NCBI RefSeq assembly: GCF_002005165.1
Contig: NZ_CP019699.1
Coordinates: 1,054,001-1,118,000 of the forward strand
From: Novibacillus thermophilus
GTDB taxonomy: Bacteria; Bacillota; Bacilli; Thermoactinomycetales; Novibacillaceae
DNA length: 64,000 bases
Reading direction: 5' to 3'
The notes under the pieces are model-generated. The model saw only the letters and a list, made by a program, of their open reading frames with translations. It had not been told where the DNA came from and did no database searches. Each line of letters opens with the position of its first letter. Within the stretch, counting starts at the first letter, position 1. Position numbers and translations under genes: made by a program. Below, in pieces: positions 49,421 to 60,101 of the stretch.

Positions 49421-50680
49421 TTGAAGAAGCGCCCGTTCTCTTACGGCAAGATTGTTGCCATCGGCAGCGGTTTTTTTGCGCTGACACTCGTGTGGACTGT
49501 GTACAATACGTACATGCCGCTCATTCTAGGTGAGTTTATCGAAAGTCGCGCGATTCGCGGCTCGATTATGGGATTAGACAATTTACTGGCCGTTGTGTTG
49601 ATTCCCCTCATCGGAGTGTGGTCCGACCGGCTGGATACTCGATACGGCGGACGGCTTCCGTTTCTCATTGTCGGAATGCCGATGGCCGCCTTGTTTTTTG
49701 TCCTCATTCCGTTCCTCGGTCGCGGCGCACTCTGGATGCTGTTGTGCGTCGATATCGCATTTCTTCTGGCCATGACGGTTTACCGTGCACCCGTGATTTC
49801 GCTCATGCCAGACCATACGCCAGTGGAAAAGCGGTCGACGGCAAACGGTGTCATCAATTTGATGGGCGGGGTGGGGGGACTGCTTGCGTTGTTTGCCCTC
49901 GCACCGCTCTACGACCTCTCCCGCTCCTACCCGTTCGTCATCGGCGGGATGATCCTGTGTGCCTCGTTTGCTCTACTTTTCTTCACCGTTGAGCGGCATC
50001 CGCCGTACGCTCGTGTCAATATCCAAGACAGCGCTGAAACAGTGCCCCTTCGATCGTTGCGCTCGAATGTAGCCAGGCTTGCTGAACCAACCTTTCGCGG
50101 CCATTTTCTCATCCTTTCTGCCATTTTTTTGTACTTTGTCGGCTACAGCGGGGTGGAGGCCCAGTTCAGTGTGTACGCGACTGAACATCTCGGGGCAAGC
50201 GGGGGCGAAGCTGGGTTGACCCTCGGTTTCTTCAGCTTGTCCTTTGTACTGTTCGCCCTTCCGGCTGGAATGGTCGGAAGTCGGTTCGGGAAATCGGAAA
50301 CGATGCTCGCCGGACTGATCGGCTTGCCGGCCCTCTTCCTCATCATGCCGTGGATCACTTCCTTGGCACTGTTGAAAGTGTTACTTTTCGCGGGCGGTAT
50401 GGCCTGGGCTCTCGTCAACGTACAGGCTTATCCGCTCGTGGCCGATTTAGGGGGCACGAAGAGAATCGGTTTTTTCACGGGGATGTACTACCTGTTCTCC
50501 ATGGCCTCGTCAGTGGTCGCTCCAGCCGCATTAGGATTTTCGATGGACGTTTTCGGCCACCCCTCCCTTTTTTACACTGCCGCCGCGAGCTTTGCTTTCG
50601 CTTTTTTTCTGTTAAGAAAAGGGACGGACCTCGTCAAATCAAAAAAAGTATTTGACGGATCAGAATCAATGCCTATATAA
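49421..50680 (+). CDS. MFS transporter
   Basis: A 419-residue, twelve-helix major facilitator. The A-motif-like loop GVWSDRLDTRYGGRLPFLIVG follows helix 2, and the second half has GMVGSRFGKSETMLAGL. The RYGGR-P pattern resembles sugar:proton symporters of the GPH/SLC45-like branch, but the substrate cannot be named. TTG at 49421 follows GGTGGGGAG. It lies between comEA and the methionine gene, in a locus where comEB-comEC is usual. Confidence 0.85.
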   Translation: MKKRPFSYGKIVAIGSGFFALTLVWTVYNTYMPLILGEFIESRAIRGSIMGLDNLLAVVLIPLIGVWSDRLDTRYGGRLPFLIVGMPMAALFFVLIPFLGRGALWMLLCVDIAFLLAMTVYRAPVISLMPDHTPVEKRSTANGVINLMGGVGGLLALFALAPLYDLSRSYPFVIGGMILCASFALLFFTVERHPPYARVNIQDSAETVPLRSLRSNVARLAEPTFRGHFLILSAIFLYFVGYSGVEAQFSVYATEHLGASGGEAGLTLGFFSLSFVLFALPAGMVGSRFGKSETMLAGLIGLPALFLIMPWITSLALLKVLLFAGGMAWALVNVQAYPLVADLGGTKRIGFFTGMYYLFSMASSVVAPAALGFSMDVFGHPSLFYTAAASFAFAFFLLRKGTDLVKSKKVFDGSESMPI

Positions 50681-50681
50681 T
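50652..50681 (+). promoter_or_regulatory. Promoter of the SAM riboswitch-metY unit
   Basis: TTGACG (50652-50657) and TATAAT (50676-50681) with 18 bp spacing lie at the end of the MFS gene, starting transcription just upstream of the riboswitch. Confidence 0.7.
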
Positions 50682-50718
50682 AAATAACAACCTGTACAGG
50701 GAACTGAATATTTTGGAG

Positions 50719-52194
<1,476 letters not shown>

Positions 52195-52225
52195 CGGCAA
52201 GGGACCATAAAAACATTTTGATCGC

Positions 52226-52253
52226 GGAGGCAGCGAAAGCTGCCTCTCTTTAC
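52226..52253 (+). terminator. metY terminator
   Basis: GAGGCAGC (52227-52234), loop GAAA, GCTGCCTC (52239-52246), then TCTTTACTT. The U run is interrupted. Confidence 0.65.
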
Positions 52254-52365
52254 TTGCTAGGCTGTTCATAAAACGTTGCATTTTTTAAAAAAAAGGAGAA
52301 ACGGGAAAACGGTATAATAGAGAATGGAAGTGAACAGTTGACAGGAGCAGAAGGAGTCGAGACAC

Positions 52366-52710
52366 GTGAAGAAAAGTGTTGTGATGGTAGCGGCTGTTGT
52401 TATCATCGGGGTGCTCGCGTTCTTCATGTTTTTGAAAATTTACGGAGACCCGACGGCTTACACGGAGTTAGAACAACGGGTCGAACAGTACTTAACGGAA
52501 GAACAGGGCGATGATCCCGATCGGATCGAAAGGATTGAAGTCTTCCGACAAGCGATGAAGCGACCGGGTTATTATGTAGAAGTCGTGTTTAAAGACGAAC
52601 CTGAGACGGTATATGTTTACTGTGACGAGGGAGGACAAATCGTCCAGTGCGGCAAAAAAGAGACGGGTGCGGACGGAAAGGAGTCCAGTGTCACGCAACG
52701 CGAAAATTGA
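52366..52710 (+). CDS. Small membrane-anchored protein, DUF3139-like
   Basis: A 114-residue protein with one N-terminal membrane segment (VVMVAAVVIIGVLAFFMFLK, about 4-23). The outside domain has EQYLTEEQGDDPDRIERIEV and GYYVEVVFKDEPETVYVYCD, resembling DUF3139 proteins. No function is known. GTG at 52366 has AAGGAG upstream. Confidence 0.65.
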   Translation: MKKSVVMVAAVVIIGVLAFFMFLKIYGDPTAYTELEQRVEQYLTEEQGDDPDRIERIEVFRQAMKRPGYYVEVVFKDEPETVYVYCDEGGQIVQCGKKETGADGKESSVTQREN

Positions 52711-52785
52711 GCGCCGGTTCTATCATACTAGGACAAAGTGTTGTAAAATAGAGCTATTGATTTACCAGTTGGGGGTGGAGATCAC

Positions 52786-53343
52786 GTGACGATTAAATCG
52801 GACAAATGGATTCGCAAGATGGCGACTGAGCACAAGATGATCGAGCCGTTCGTCGACCGCAACGTCGGCAAGGGAGAAGCCGTCAGTTTTGGCCTCAGCA
52901 GTTACGGCTACGATCTGCGCGTTGCGGATGAGTTCAAAATTTTTCACAACGCGTTAAATCCAGTCATCGATCCGAAAGAAATCAATCTGGACTCTTTTGT
53001 TGATTTTAAAGGGGACGTGGCGATCATTCCGCCCAATTCTTTCGCCCTTGCTCGTTCGGTTGAATACTTTCGCATTCCGACGAACGTTCTCGCCATCTGT
53101 GTCGGCAAATCGACTTACGCCCGCTGCGGCATTATTACGAACGTCACGCCGTTTGAACCGGGGTGGGAAGGGCATGTCACGTTAGAAATTTCCAACACGA
53201 CGCCGCTTCCGGCGAAAATTTATGCCCATGAAGGGTTGTGCCAAGTGTTGTTTCTGGAAAGCGATGAAGAGTGTGAAGTGTCTTACCGGGACAAGAAAGG
53301 AAAATATCAGCATCAACAAGGTATTACACTACCGCGTATTTAG
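52786..53343 (+). CDS. dcd: dCTP deaminase
   Basis: The 185-residue protein has [60 protein letters not shown] and [20 protein letters not shown], all Dcd landmarks with the catalytic Glu in TLEIS. It deaminates dCTP to dUTP for thymidylate synthesis. GTG at 52786 follows GGGGGTGGAG. It lies next to comEC, where comEB (dCMP deaminase) is found in Bacillus. Confidence 0.93.
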   Translation: MTIKSDKWIRKMATEHKMIEPFVDRNVGKGEAVSFGLSSYGYDLRVADEFKIFHNALNPVIDPKEINLDSFVDFKGDVAIIPPNSFALARSVEYFRIPTNVLAICVGKSTYARCGIITNVTPFEPGWEGHVTLEISNTTPLPAKIYAHEGLCQVLFLESDEECEVSYRDKKGKYQHQQGITLPRI

Positions 53344-53398
53344 TTGACAAAAGAGGAATATTGGCAAAAAATGTCGAATACCCACACATCTGGAAAGG

Positions 53399-55819
53399 GT
53401 GTGTGGGTGTTTGCGTTGGTCTGTTTATTGGGTCACTGGATGGGTGACCGGGCTGTGGGTCGGCAGTCTAGGGTGGCTGCCTTTTACCATGTGGTGTTTG
53501 TCGCTGGCCGCTGTGTCCGTCGTTGGGGTGTGGCAGCTGTACAGGAGATGGCACGGCTTCCGCCCATTTGTGGCTGCAGTCGCTTTTTTGTCGGCTGCCG
53601 CTTACATGACCTGGACCGATGACCACAACCGCTCGGTCTGGCCGGAACACGCCCGCGAGTGGAAAGGCAGCATCACGGGCCGGCTCCTGGAACCTCCTGT
53701 GGTGGACGGGAACAGGGTGGACATCATGTTGCGGAGTGAGATGTGGCACCAGGGAGACGACACGTTTTCCACTGGGGGAGAAAAAGTGCTCGTCCGGCTC
53801 TATTTAGAAACTTTGGCGGAGCGAGATTACATTTACACGTTCCGGCGCGGCGACTGGGTGCGGGTTGACGTTAAACTGGAGAGGCCAGACGTTGCCCGGA
53901 ATCCCGGAGGCTTTGATTACCGCCAACATCTGTACAGGCAACACGTGCACTGGATTGGGCGTGCCCAAGACGCCGGTGCTGTGGAACGCCTCACGTCTTC
54001 TCGACACGGGCTGGAGTTACTGGATCGTTTTCGGACCTATTTGGGCCAGCGGATCGATTCTGTTTATGAACATCCTGCCGCCGGTCTCGTGCGGGGGATG
54101 ATTCTCGGTGAGCGGGAAACAGTAGATTTACAAGTCGAACGTCAATTCGCCACCCTCGGCCTGCTTCACTTGCTGGCCATTTCCGGCCTGCACGTGGGAA
54201 TCGTCCTCGCCATCTTCTACGGGGGTTTAAAGTGGATGGGGGTGACCCGGGAGAGAGCTGCCGCTTTCGCTTTGCTCTTTTTGCCGTTTTACGCGCTGTT
54301 GACCGGGGCGAACCCTCCCGTTATTCGCGCCGCCATCGTCGGAGGGCTTGTCCTTCTCGCCGTCATCTACCGCCGCTGGAAAAACAGTGTCCACTTTCTC
54401 GCCTTGGCGGCGTCTCTTATGTTGCTCTTCAACCCGTACTGGCTCTTCAGCGCGAGCTTTCAGCTGTCTTTTACCGTAACCGTCGGCATCGTGGTCGGTG
54501 TCCCGCTCTTATGCAAGCGAATGCCGAAGCTCCCCGCTTTTCTGAGGGAGACCGTTGCCGTGACCGTTGTGGCGCAACTGTGTTCGTTTCCTCTCATCAT
54601 TTACTATTTTAATCAGTTTTCTCTCTTGTCCGGTTTGGCCAATTTAATCGTCGTACCCTTCGTCAGTTTCATCGTCATTCCGTTAGGGTTTGCCACTGTT
54701 CTGCTAGCAGGCATTGCAGTTCCGCTGGCGACGTTGCCTGCCAAAGTGAACGAATGGGCCGTAGATGTGGTCTTGACAGTGGCCGAGATGTTGACGGACT
54801 GGGAGCCGTTTCATCTCGTATGGCCGACCCCGCCCATTCCGTGGGTGTTCGTTTACTACGCCTTGTTGGGAGCGATCGGCAAGTTTTGGCTGTGCAGCGA
54901 TGTACGCGTTCCCCGGCGGAGGCGTGTCGGCTTGTCGTTAGCCTTTGTCTTCGTCGTCATCTTCGCTCACTCTCCTTTCCCGTGGTGGAACCGCCCGCTC
55001 ACTGTCACGTTTCTAGACGTCGGACAAGGGGATGCCATCGTCGTGGAGACGCCGCAGCGCCAGACGATAGTAGTAGATGCAGGGGGCACGGGTTTTTTTG
55101 AACGAGAGCCCTGGCAAGTCCAGAGAGATCCGTTTGACGTCGGGGAAGACATTGTTCTCCCTTTTTTGCGGCACAAGGGAGTTGCCCGAATCGACTATCT
55201 CGTCATGACTCACGGCGATGCCGACCACATCGGCGGCATGAAAGCGTTAGTGGAGAACCTCCCCGTCCGCTACTTTGTGCGCGGGGCGGACACACACAAC
55301 CCTTCAGAACTGGAGCGAGAGCTCCTGTCTTCTCTTGAAGCTGCCGACGTTCCCGTTTACCGGGTGACGAGTGGAAGCGGATGGCAATTAGAGGACGGGC
55401 TCTACTGGCAGTTTGTCCAGCCCGAGCCGGAGGACGTGCCGTCAGACGAGCGCAACGCCCAGTCGGTCGTAGTCCTTCTTTCGTATCAAGGGCGGTCCTT
55501 TTTGCTGACGGGGGACGCCGATCAAGAGGTGGAAGAACACATTGTGAACACGTGGGACATCCCGCCCGTAGACGTACTCAAAGCCGGACACCACGGGAGC
55601 GATACGTCGACGGGGGATGTGTTGTTACAAACCGTCCGTCCGAAAGTGACCGTGTTGTCTGTCGGAGAGAACAACCGGTACAACCACCCTCACCCTGACG
55701 TCATCGAAAGGTTACATCAGGCGGGAAGCTCTATTTTCCGCACTGACCGGCACGGCGGCATTACGGTCCGCGTCCACCGCGACGGTCACCTGTCAGTTGA
55801 ACAGAGTATCGTTGATTAA
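53399..55819 (+). CDS. comEC: ComEC/Rec2 DNA uptake channel
   Basis: An 806-residue membrane protein. An N-terminal soluble domain (about 65-185) follows two membrane helices. The competence helices contain GLLHLLAISGLHVGIVLAIF, TGANPPVIRAAIVGG and further spans to about 520. The C-terminal metallo-beta-lactamase domain starts VTFLDVGQGDAIVVET and holds THGDADHIGG, LLTGDADQEVE and LKAGHHGSDTST. The start is uncertain (GTG 53399 assumed). It passes single-stranded DNA into the cell. Confidence 0.92.
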   Translation: MCGCLRWSVYWVTGWVTGLWVGSLGWLPFTMWCLSLAAVSVVGVWQLYRRWHGFRPFVAAVAFLSAAAYMTWTDDHNRSVWPEHAREWKGSITGRLLEPPVVDGNRVDIMLRSEMWHQGDDTFSTGGEKVLVRLYLETLAERDYIYTFRRGDWVRVDVKLERPDVARNPGGFDYRQHLYRQHVHWIGRAQDAGAVERLTSSRHGLELLDRFRTYLGQRIDSVYEHPAAGLVRGMILGERETVDLQVERQFATLGLLHLLAISGLHVGIVLAIFYGGLKWMGVTRERAAAFALLFLPFYALLTGANPPVIRAAIVGGLVLLAVIYRRWKNSVHFLALAASLMLLFNPYWLFSASFQLSFTVTVGIVVGVPLLCKRMPKLPAFLRETVAVTVVAQLCSFPLIIYYFNQFSLLSGLANLIVVPFVSFIVIPLGFATVLLAGIAVPLATLPAKVNEWAVDVVLTVAEMLTDWEPFHLVWPTPPIPWVFVYYALLGAIGKFWLCSDVRVPRRRRVGLSLAFVFVVIFAHSPFPWWNRPLTVTFLDVGQGDAIVVETPQRQTIVVDAGGTGFFEREPWQVQRDPFDVGEDIVLPFLRHKGVARIDYLVMTHGDADHIGGMKALVENLPVRYFVRGADTHNPSELERELLSSLEAADVPVYRVTSGSGWQLEDGLYWQFVQPEPEDVPSDERNAQSVVVLLSYQGRSFLLTGDADQEVEEHIVNTWDIPPVDVLKAGHHGSDTSTGDVLLQTVRPKVTVLSVGENNRYNHPHPDVIERLHQAGSSIFRTDRHGGITVRVHRDGHLSVEQSIVD

Positions 55820-56050
55820 TGTCCTGTTTCAGATTACTCTTTCCATGTAACTGATTCGATAGTTGTGCCTATTAGTAGTTCACGTAGAGAGGGTTGGAGC
55901 AGTGACTGGAAAGCTGTGACGATTATCTTATGCGTAGTGGGATTCCCGTCAATAGCGGTTGATTCACACCAAACGGAGAACGAGGCTGTGTCTAGTGCAT
56001 CAGCTTTTACTGACTTTCTAGACAGCTGAACGAAGATCGCCAAGGGTATC

Positions 56051-57031
56051 CTAGTCTCCCCAGACTTCGGGATTAATGAGATTCGGCGGTTTAATTCCGT
56101 TTAAACCCGCTTCAAGATTTTTGGCTGCTAGCTGAGACATTTTCAATTCCGTTTCATGTGTAGAAGAGCCGATGTGGGGTGTTGTGACCACATTTTGCAT
56201 CTTTAAGAGCGGATTGAGCGGATCAACGGGTTCTTGTTTGTATACGTCTAATCCAGCAGCAAGTATTTCTCCTTTTTCTAAAGCATCGATTAAATCTTCC
56301 TCGACAACCGTTCTGCCGCGTGAACCGTTAATGAATATGGCCGATTTTTTCATCAATTTAAACTCCCTTTTCCCGATAAGCCCTTCTGTTTCAGGAGTAA
56401 GGGGAGTTATGAGACAAACAAAATCGGAATGAGCGAGTAACGCGTCAAGCGTACAAAATGTCGCGCGATACTTTGTGTCAACTTCAGGTTTTCTCGTACG
56501 TGAGTGATACAGTATCTCCATGTCGAACCCAAAGTGAGCCCTTTGTGCGATGGCTTGTCCTATTCTCCCCATTCCGATAATCCCTAATTTTTTATGGTGA
56601 ACATCAACCCCGAATTGTTCCGGCACTAAAAACTCCGACCATTGGCCGCGTTTTACGAAATGGTCTAGCTCGGGGATGCGTCTGGCTGTTGCGATGAGGA
56701 TACCGAAAATAGCGTCAGCAACCGTGTCTGTCAGGACATCCGGTGTGTTTGTTGCCATAATGCCCCTTTTCGTCAACGCTGTAACGTCTAAATTGTCGTA
56801 ACCGACGGATACGTTGCTGACAATTTTTAGGTGAGGAGCGCGGTCTAACAGCATTTTATCTACTTTTAACTCTAAGCCGATAATTCCTTCGACTTGATGT
56901 AAATATTGCAAAAATCGCTCATCGTTCCTCGTATCGACGTGCTTAAAAAATTCGACCTCATATTTTTGCTGAAGGTCGTGTAGGACAGGCTCAGATACCC
57001 GGTTGTATGCAAGGATCTTCTTTTTTGTCAT
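56051..57031 (-). CDS. D-isomer-specific 2-hydroxyacid dehydrogenase
   Basis: A 326-residue NAD(P)-dependent enzyme of the glyoxylate/hydroxypyruvate reductase type. The NAD loop is LGIIGMGRIGQAIAQRAHFG. The catalytic Arg lies in INGSRGRTVVEEDLID, the Glu in LDVYKQEPVDPLNPLL and the His in TPHIGSSTHETEL. The exact substrate is unknown. It is divergent from the GntR-type regulator with a matching operator near its promoter. Confidence 0.88.
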   Translation of the reverse strand: MTKKKILAYNRVSEPVLHDLQQKYEVEFFKHVDTRNDERFLQYLHQVEGIIGLELKVDKMLLDRAPHLKIVSNVSVGYDNLDVTALTKRGIMATNTPDVLTDTVADAIFGILIATARRIPELDHFVKRGQWSEFLVPEQFGVDVHHKKLGIIGMGRIGQAIAQRAHFGFDMEILYHSRTRKPEVDTKYRATFCTLDALLAHSDFVCLITPLTPETEGLIGKREFKLMKKSAIFINGSRGRTVVEEDLIDALEKGEILAAGLDVYKQEPVDPLNPLLKMQNVVTTPHIGSSTHETELKMSQLAAKNLEAGLNGIKPPNLINPEVWGD

Positions 57032-57059
57032 GTCATCATATTCCTTCCGTGCTTATTTT

Positions 57060-57208
57060 TTGTCGACAATCGACAATATCGTTAACTATAAAATATCGGG
57101 AACATAATCAGATGTCAATAAGTAGGTTCACAAAAATTAAAATTAAAAAATGCTTGACAATAAAAAATAAAGCGTATATGCTAAATTTAGTCGATTGTCG
57201 ACAATCGA
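57060..57208. promoter_or_regulatory. Divergent control region with two GntR operators
   Basis: An 18-bp perfect palindrome TCGATTGTCGACAATCGA lies at 57191-57208, just after the promoter TTGACA (57154) - 17 bp - TATGCT (57177). A second site TTGTCGACAATCGA at 57060-57073 faces the dehydrogenase gene. Shared core TTGTCGACAA suggests one regulator, probably the adjacent GntR protein, controls both directions. Confidence 0.75.
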
Positions 57209-57258
57209 CGTATTACCGTATAAGCGTACGACTTGTACAGATGAGGGGAAGAAATTCG

Positions 57259-57903
57259 ATGGATCAACCGCTTGTCCACAAATCTCTCAGCCAATTTATT
57301 GCCGACCAATTACGCCGCGGTATATGGAACCGGGACATTCAGTTTGGTGAGCGTTTGCTTGAAAGTGAGTTGGCTGAAAGGTTTGAAGTCAGTCGCAGTT
57401 CAGTAAGAGAAGCGCTCATGATTCTCGAGCATGAAGGTCTCGTTAAGAGCAAGACGAGAAAGGGAACTTACGTCACCGAGTTTTCTGCTGAGGATCGACA
57501 AGAAATTTTGGAACTGAGGACATTGCTGGAGACCTATGCGTTTAAACGTGCGTTGCCTCGGTTAGAGGAAAAACACATAGAAGACCTTGAAAAAATACTT
57601 GAACGCATGAAAGTGAAGACAACAGAAAAAAATTGGAGTGACCTGTTTGATCTCGACATGCAATTTCACCACTACATTGTAAAAGTTTGCGGAAACTCAC
57701 GACTTATCAGTATATACGACTCCATCCATGTCCAAATTAGAACATTTCTCGCCCACCTTGATCAGTATTACTCGAGTCACGAGTCGTTTTACGAAGAGCA
57801 CAGGGAGTTGTTGGACGCCCTCTTAACACGGGATTCCAACATCATTGACAAAGCGGTTCGACAGCACATTGAGTATGTCGAAGAACAACTGCTCAACTTG
57901 TAA
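57259..57903 (+). CDS. FadR/FCD-subfamily GntR regulator
   Basis: The 214-residue protein has an N-terminal GntR winged helix (GERLLESELAERFEVSRSSV, REALMILEHEGLV) and an FCD effector domain (ILELRTLLETYAFKRALPRL, DMQFHHYIVKVCGNSRLISI) with metal-binding His residues. It probably senses an organic or amino acid. ATG at 57259 is selected because GAGGGGAAG is upstream; it lies downstream of the operator palindrome, so autoregulation is likely. Confidence 0.88.
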   Translation: MDQPLVHKSLSQFIADQLRRGIWNRDIQFGERLLESELAERFEVSRSSVREALMILEHEGLVKSKTRKGTYVTEFSAEDRQEILELRTLLETYAFKRALPRLEEKHIEDLEKILERMKVKTTEKNWSDLFDLDMQFHHYIVKVCGNSRLISIYDSIHVQIRTFLAHLDQYYSSHESFYEEHRELLDALLTRDSNIIDKAVRQHIEYVEEQLLNL

Positions 57904-57930
57904 ACAAGATCAAACTAATCAAGATCAGTA

Positions 57931-58660
57931 TTGGAAGAGTTGACAGCGGTTATTTTCCTTCTGCCGTGCCGGATAGGGCGATCATTGAAGAATGGAGAAT
58001 GCCCGTGGAACTTTCCGGCTGCCATGCTCACGCGCAAAATGGGACCAGCCCTTGCGGCGGGGTGTACGGTTGTTGTTAAACCTTCGAGTGAAAGCCCTTT
58101 AACAGCCGTTAAACTGTTAGAACTGTGTGAGCAAGCTGGTTTCCCCAAGGGCGTCGTCAATCTTGTGACGGGATCCTCCTCTAAGATTGGGAAAGCCATC
58201 ATGGAAAACAGAAAAGTCCGTAAAATTACGTTTACTGGTTCGACTGAAGTTGGGAAAACATTGATCAGACAGAGTGCTGATCAAGTCAAGCGGTTGTCCC
58301 TGGAACTCGGTGGGCACGCCCCGATGATTGTCTTTGATGATGCTAATTTAGATGTTGCTGTAAAAGCTGTCATCGCTTCGAAGTTTAGAAATACCGGACA
58401 AACGTGCATTTGTGGTAACCGCATATATGTTCAGTCGGGGATATACGAAGCATTTTTGGAGAAATTTGCCGATCGTGTGAATCAGTTGAACGCGCGTCAT
58501 TGAACAACTGGACTTTGGCATCGTTGGTTGGAATGACGGGACTCCTTCTGCCGCCCAAATTCCATTCGGAGGGATGAAGGAGAGCGGTATCGGCAGAGAA
58601 GGGGGACATGAGGGGATTGAGGCGTTCCTGGAAACTCAGTATGTATCAATAGGGATTTAA
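57931..58660 (+). pseudogene. Succinate-semialdehyde-type aldehyde dehydrogenase, internally deleted
   Basis: The frame encodes the middle of an NAD(P) aldehyde dehydrogenase (WNFPAAMLTRKMGPALAAGC, TVVVKPSSESPLTAVKLLEL, ITFTGSTEVGKTLI, LSLELGGHAPMIVFDDANLD, GQTCICGNRIYV). Similarity stops near 58499 and resumes in another frame at about 58502 with [33 protein letters not shown], the C-terminal end. About 200 central residues and the N-terminal 140 are missing. The catalytic Cys remains in GQTCIC. It is a remnant of a GabD-like gene. Confidence 0.88.
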
Positions 58661-58930
58661 GAAAAAAAAACGGGAGGAACAACGGCATGAAGAAAACGTA
58701 GGAGTACATTTTCTAAATTCCACGTATTTCCCCAGTTTGGGGAAATAGCGAATTGAGAACTCGTGAATGGAAAGGGGGATAGTATGAGCCAGGAAAAGAG
58801 TTGGATACTTTCGAACGATTGACTTAATGTTCATTCTTCATATACAAGCTTAACTAAATAAACCTTGAAAAGAAAATGTTGTAGGGGTCCAAAAATTAGA
58901 GATTTTTACTCGTAGCATAGGGGGGATAAT

Positions 58931-60061
58931 ATGGCAGCTTATATAAAAACAGAGTGGACGGATCCTGTCACAAACGCAAAAGGTTACTTGGTAATTGATA
59001 CATTAAAAGGCGGCATCGCTAGTGGCGGAACTCGTATGAGAAAAGGACTAACACAAAAAGAGGTGGCACGTCTGGCTCATACGATGACACTTAAAATGTC
59101 TACATTAGACTATCCAATTGGCGGAGCAAAAGCAGGGATTGATTATTCTCCGTCTAATCCAGACAGTTATGGAGTATTAAAAAGGTTTTTGGAGGCCCAC
59201 AAACCTTATTTAGAGCAAGTGTGGATCACAAGTGATGATTTAGGCACGAGATTGGAAGACATCGCGAGAGCATTGAATGAAATAGGTTTAAAAACGGCTA
59301 ACGCCTATTTAAATCAATATCCTGAAGCTGAGAATCTAATCGAGAATTTAAATAAAGCATTAAAATTAACGGTTAACAGTGTACCGCTTATTCACATGAT
59401 TACTGGCTACGGTGTTGGAGTAACGACGCAGAAAGCTTTGGAATGGTTAGGGAGAGAAGTGACAGGGGCGACTGTTTCCATCCAAGGATTTGGAAGTGTT
59501 GGTGCGAGCGCGGCGTCATATTTTTCAAATGCAGGAGCAAAGGTTGTAGCGATTGCAGATATAGAAGGGACTGTTTTCTGTGAAGACGGTTTAGATATAC
59601 CGCTACTCCTAAAGGCAAAAGACGAATATGGTTATATCGATCGATCTAGATTACCAAAAGCTTATTTAAACTTAACGAACACTGACTGTCTCACGTTGAA
59701 TGTCGATGTGCTTGTTCCAGCTGCCGTTGCAGACGTTATTAATAAAGAAAACGCGCAAGATATTAAGGCGAAGCTAGTCGTCGAAGGAGCAAATATTCCG
59801 ATAACAACTGAAGGGGAGAAAATTTTAACTAATAAAGGGATTTACGTTATTCCTGACTTCATTGCAAATGTGGGCGGGCTTGGTATGTTTGGAGCTATAT
59901 TGTTTAAAAATTTGCCTCCAAATGCAGAAAAGATTTTAGACTATTTAAAAGAATCCCTAGAAAGAGCAACCATACATGCTCTTTCTCAAGCGAATGAGGA
60001 GGGAATTTCCCCAAGGGAAGCAGCCTACAGATCCTATAAGACAGAACCTATAAGATCATAG
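58931..60061 (+). CDS. Glu/Leu/Phe/Val dehydrogenase
   Basis: The 376-residue protein has the substrate domain with MTLKMSTLDYPIGGAKAGID (both expected Lys), SDDLGTRLEDIARAL with the catalytic Asp, and an NAD domain with IQGFGSVGASAASYF. The ending (DFIANVGGLGMFGAILF) is typical. It oxidatively deaminates an amino acid; which one is not clear, as length and motifs fall between leucine and glutamate enzymes. ATG at 58931 follows AGGGGGG. Confidence 0.87.
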   Translation: MAAYIKTEWTDPVTNAKGYLVIDTLKGGIASGGTRMRKGLTQKEVARLAHTMTLKMSTLDYPIGGAKAGIDYSPSNPDSYGVLKRFLEAHKPYLEQVWITSDDLGTRLEDIARALNEIGLKTANAYLNQYPEAENLIENLNKALKLTVNSVPLIHMITGYGVGVTTQKALEWLGREVTGATVSIQGFGSVGASAASYFSNAGAKVVAIADIEGTVFCEDGLDIPLLLKAKDEYGYIDRSRLPKAYLNLTNTDCLTLNVDVLVPAAVADVINKENAQDIKAKLVVEGANIPITTEGEKILTNKGIYVIPDFIANVGGLGMFGAILFKNLPPNAEKILDYLKESLERATIHALSQANEEGISPREAAYRSYKTEPIRS

Positions 60062-60101
60062 AAACTAGATAATTCCAATTATTAGAGGAGGAATTTTCAT
60101 T

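Noticed and set aside
55834-56043. Leftward 69-codon frame after the hydroxyacid dehydrogenase
   Set aside because: No recognisable similarity, no clear ribosome site; it may be a fragment of a decayed gene but cannot be supported.
58727-58748. Palindrome ATTTCCCCA-GTT-TGGGGAAAT after the aldehyde dehydrogenase remnant
   Set aside because: It is a clean inverted repeat but no T run or nearby gene end explains it; possibly an old operator or terminator, function not supportable.
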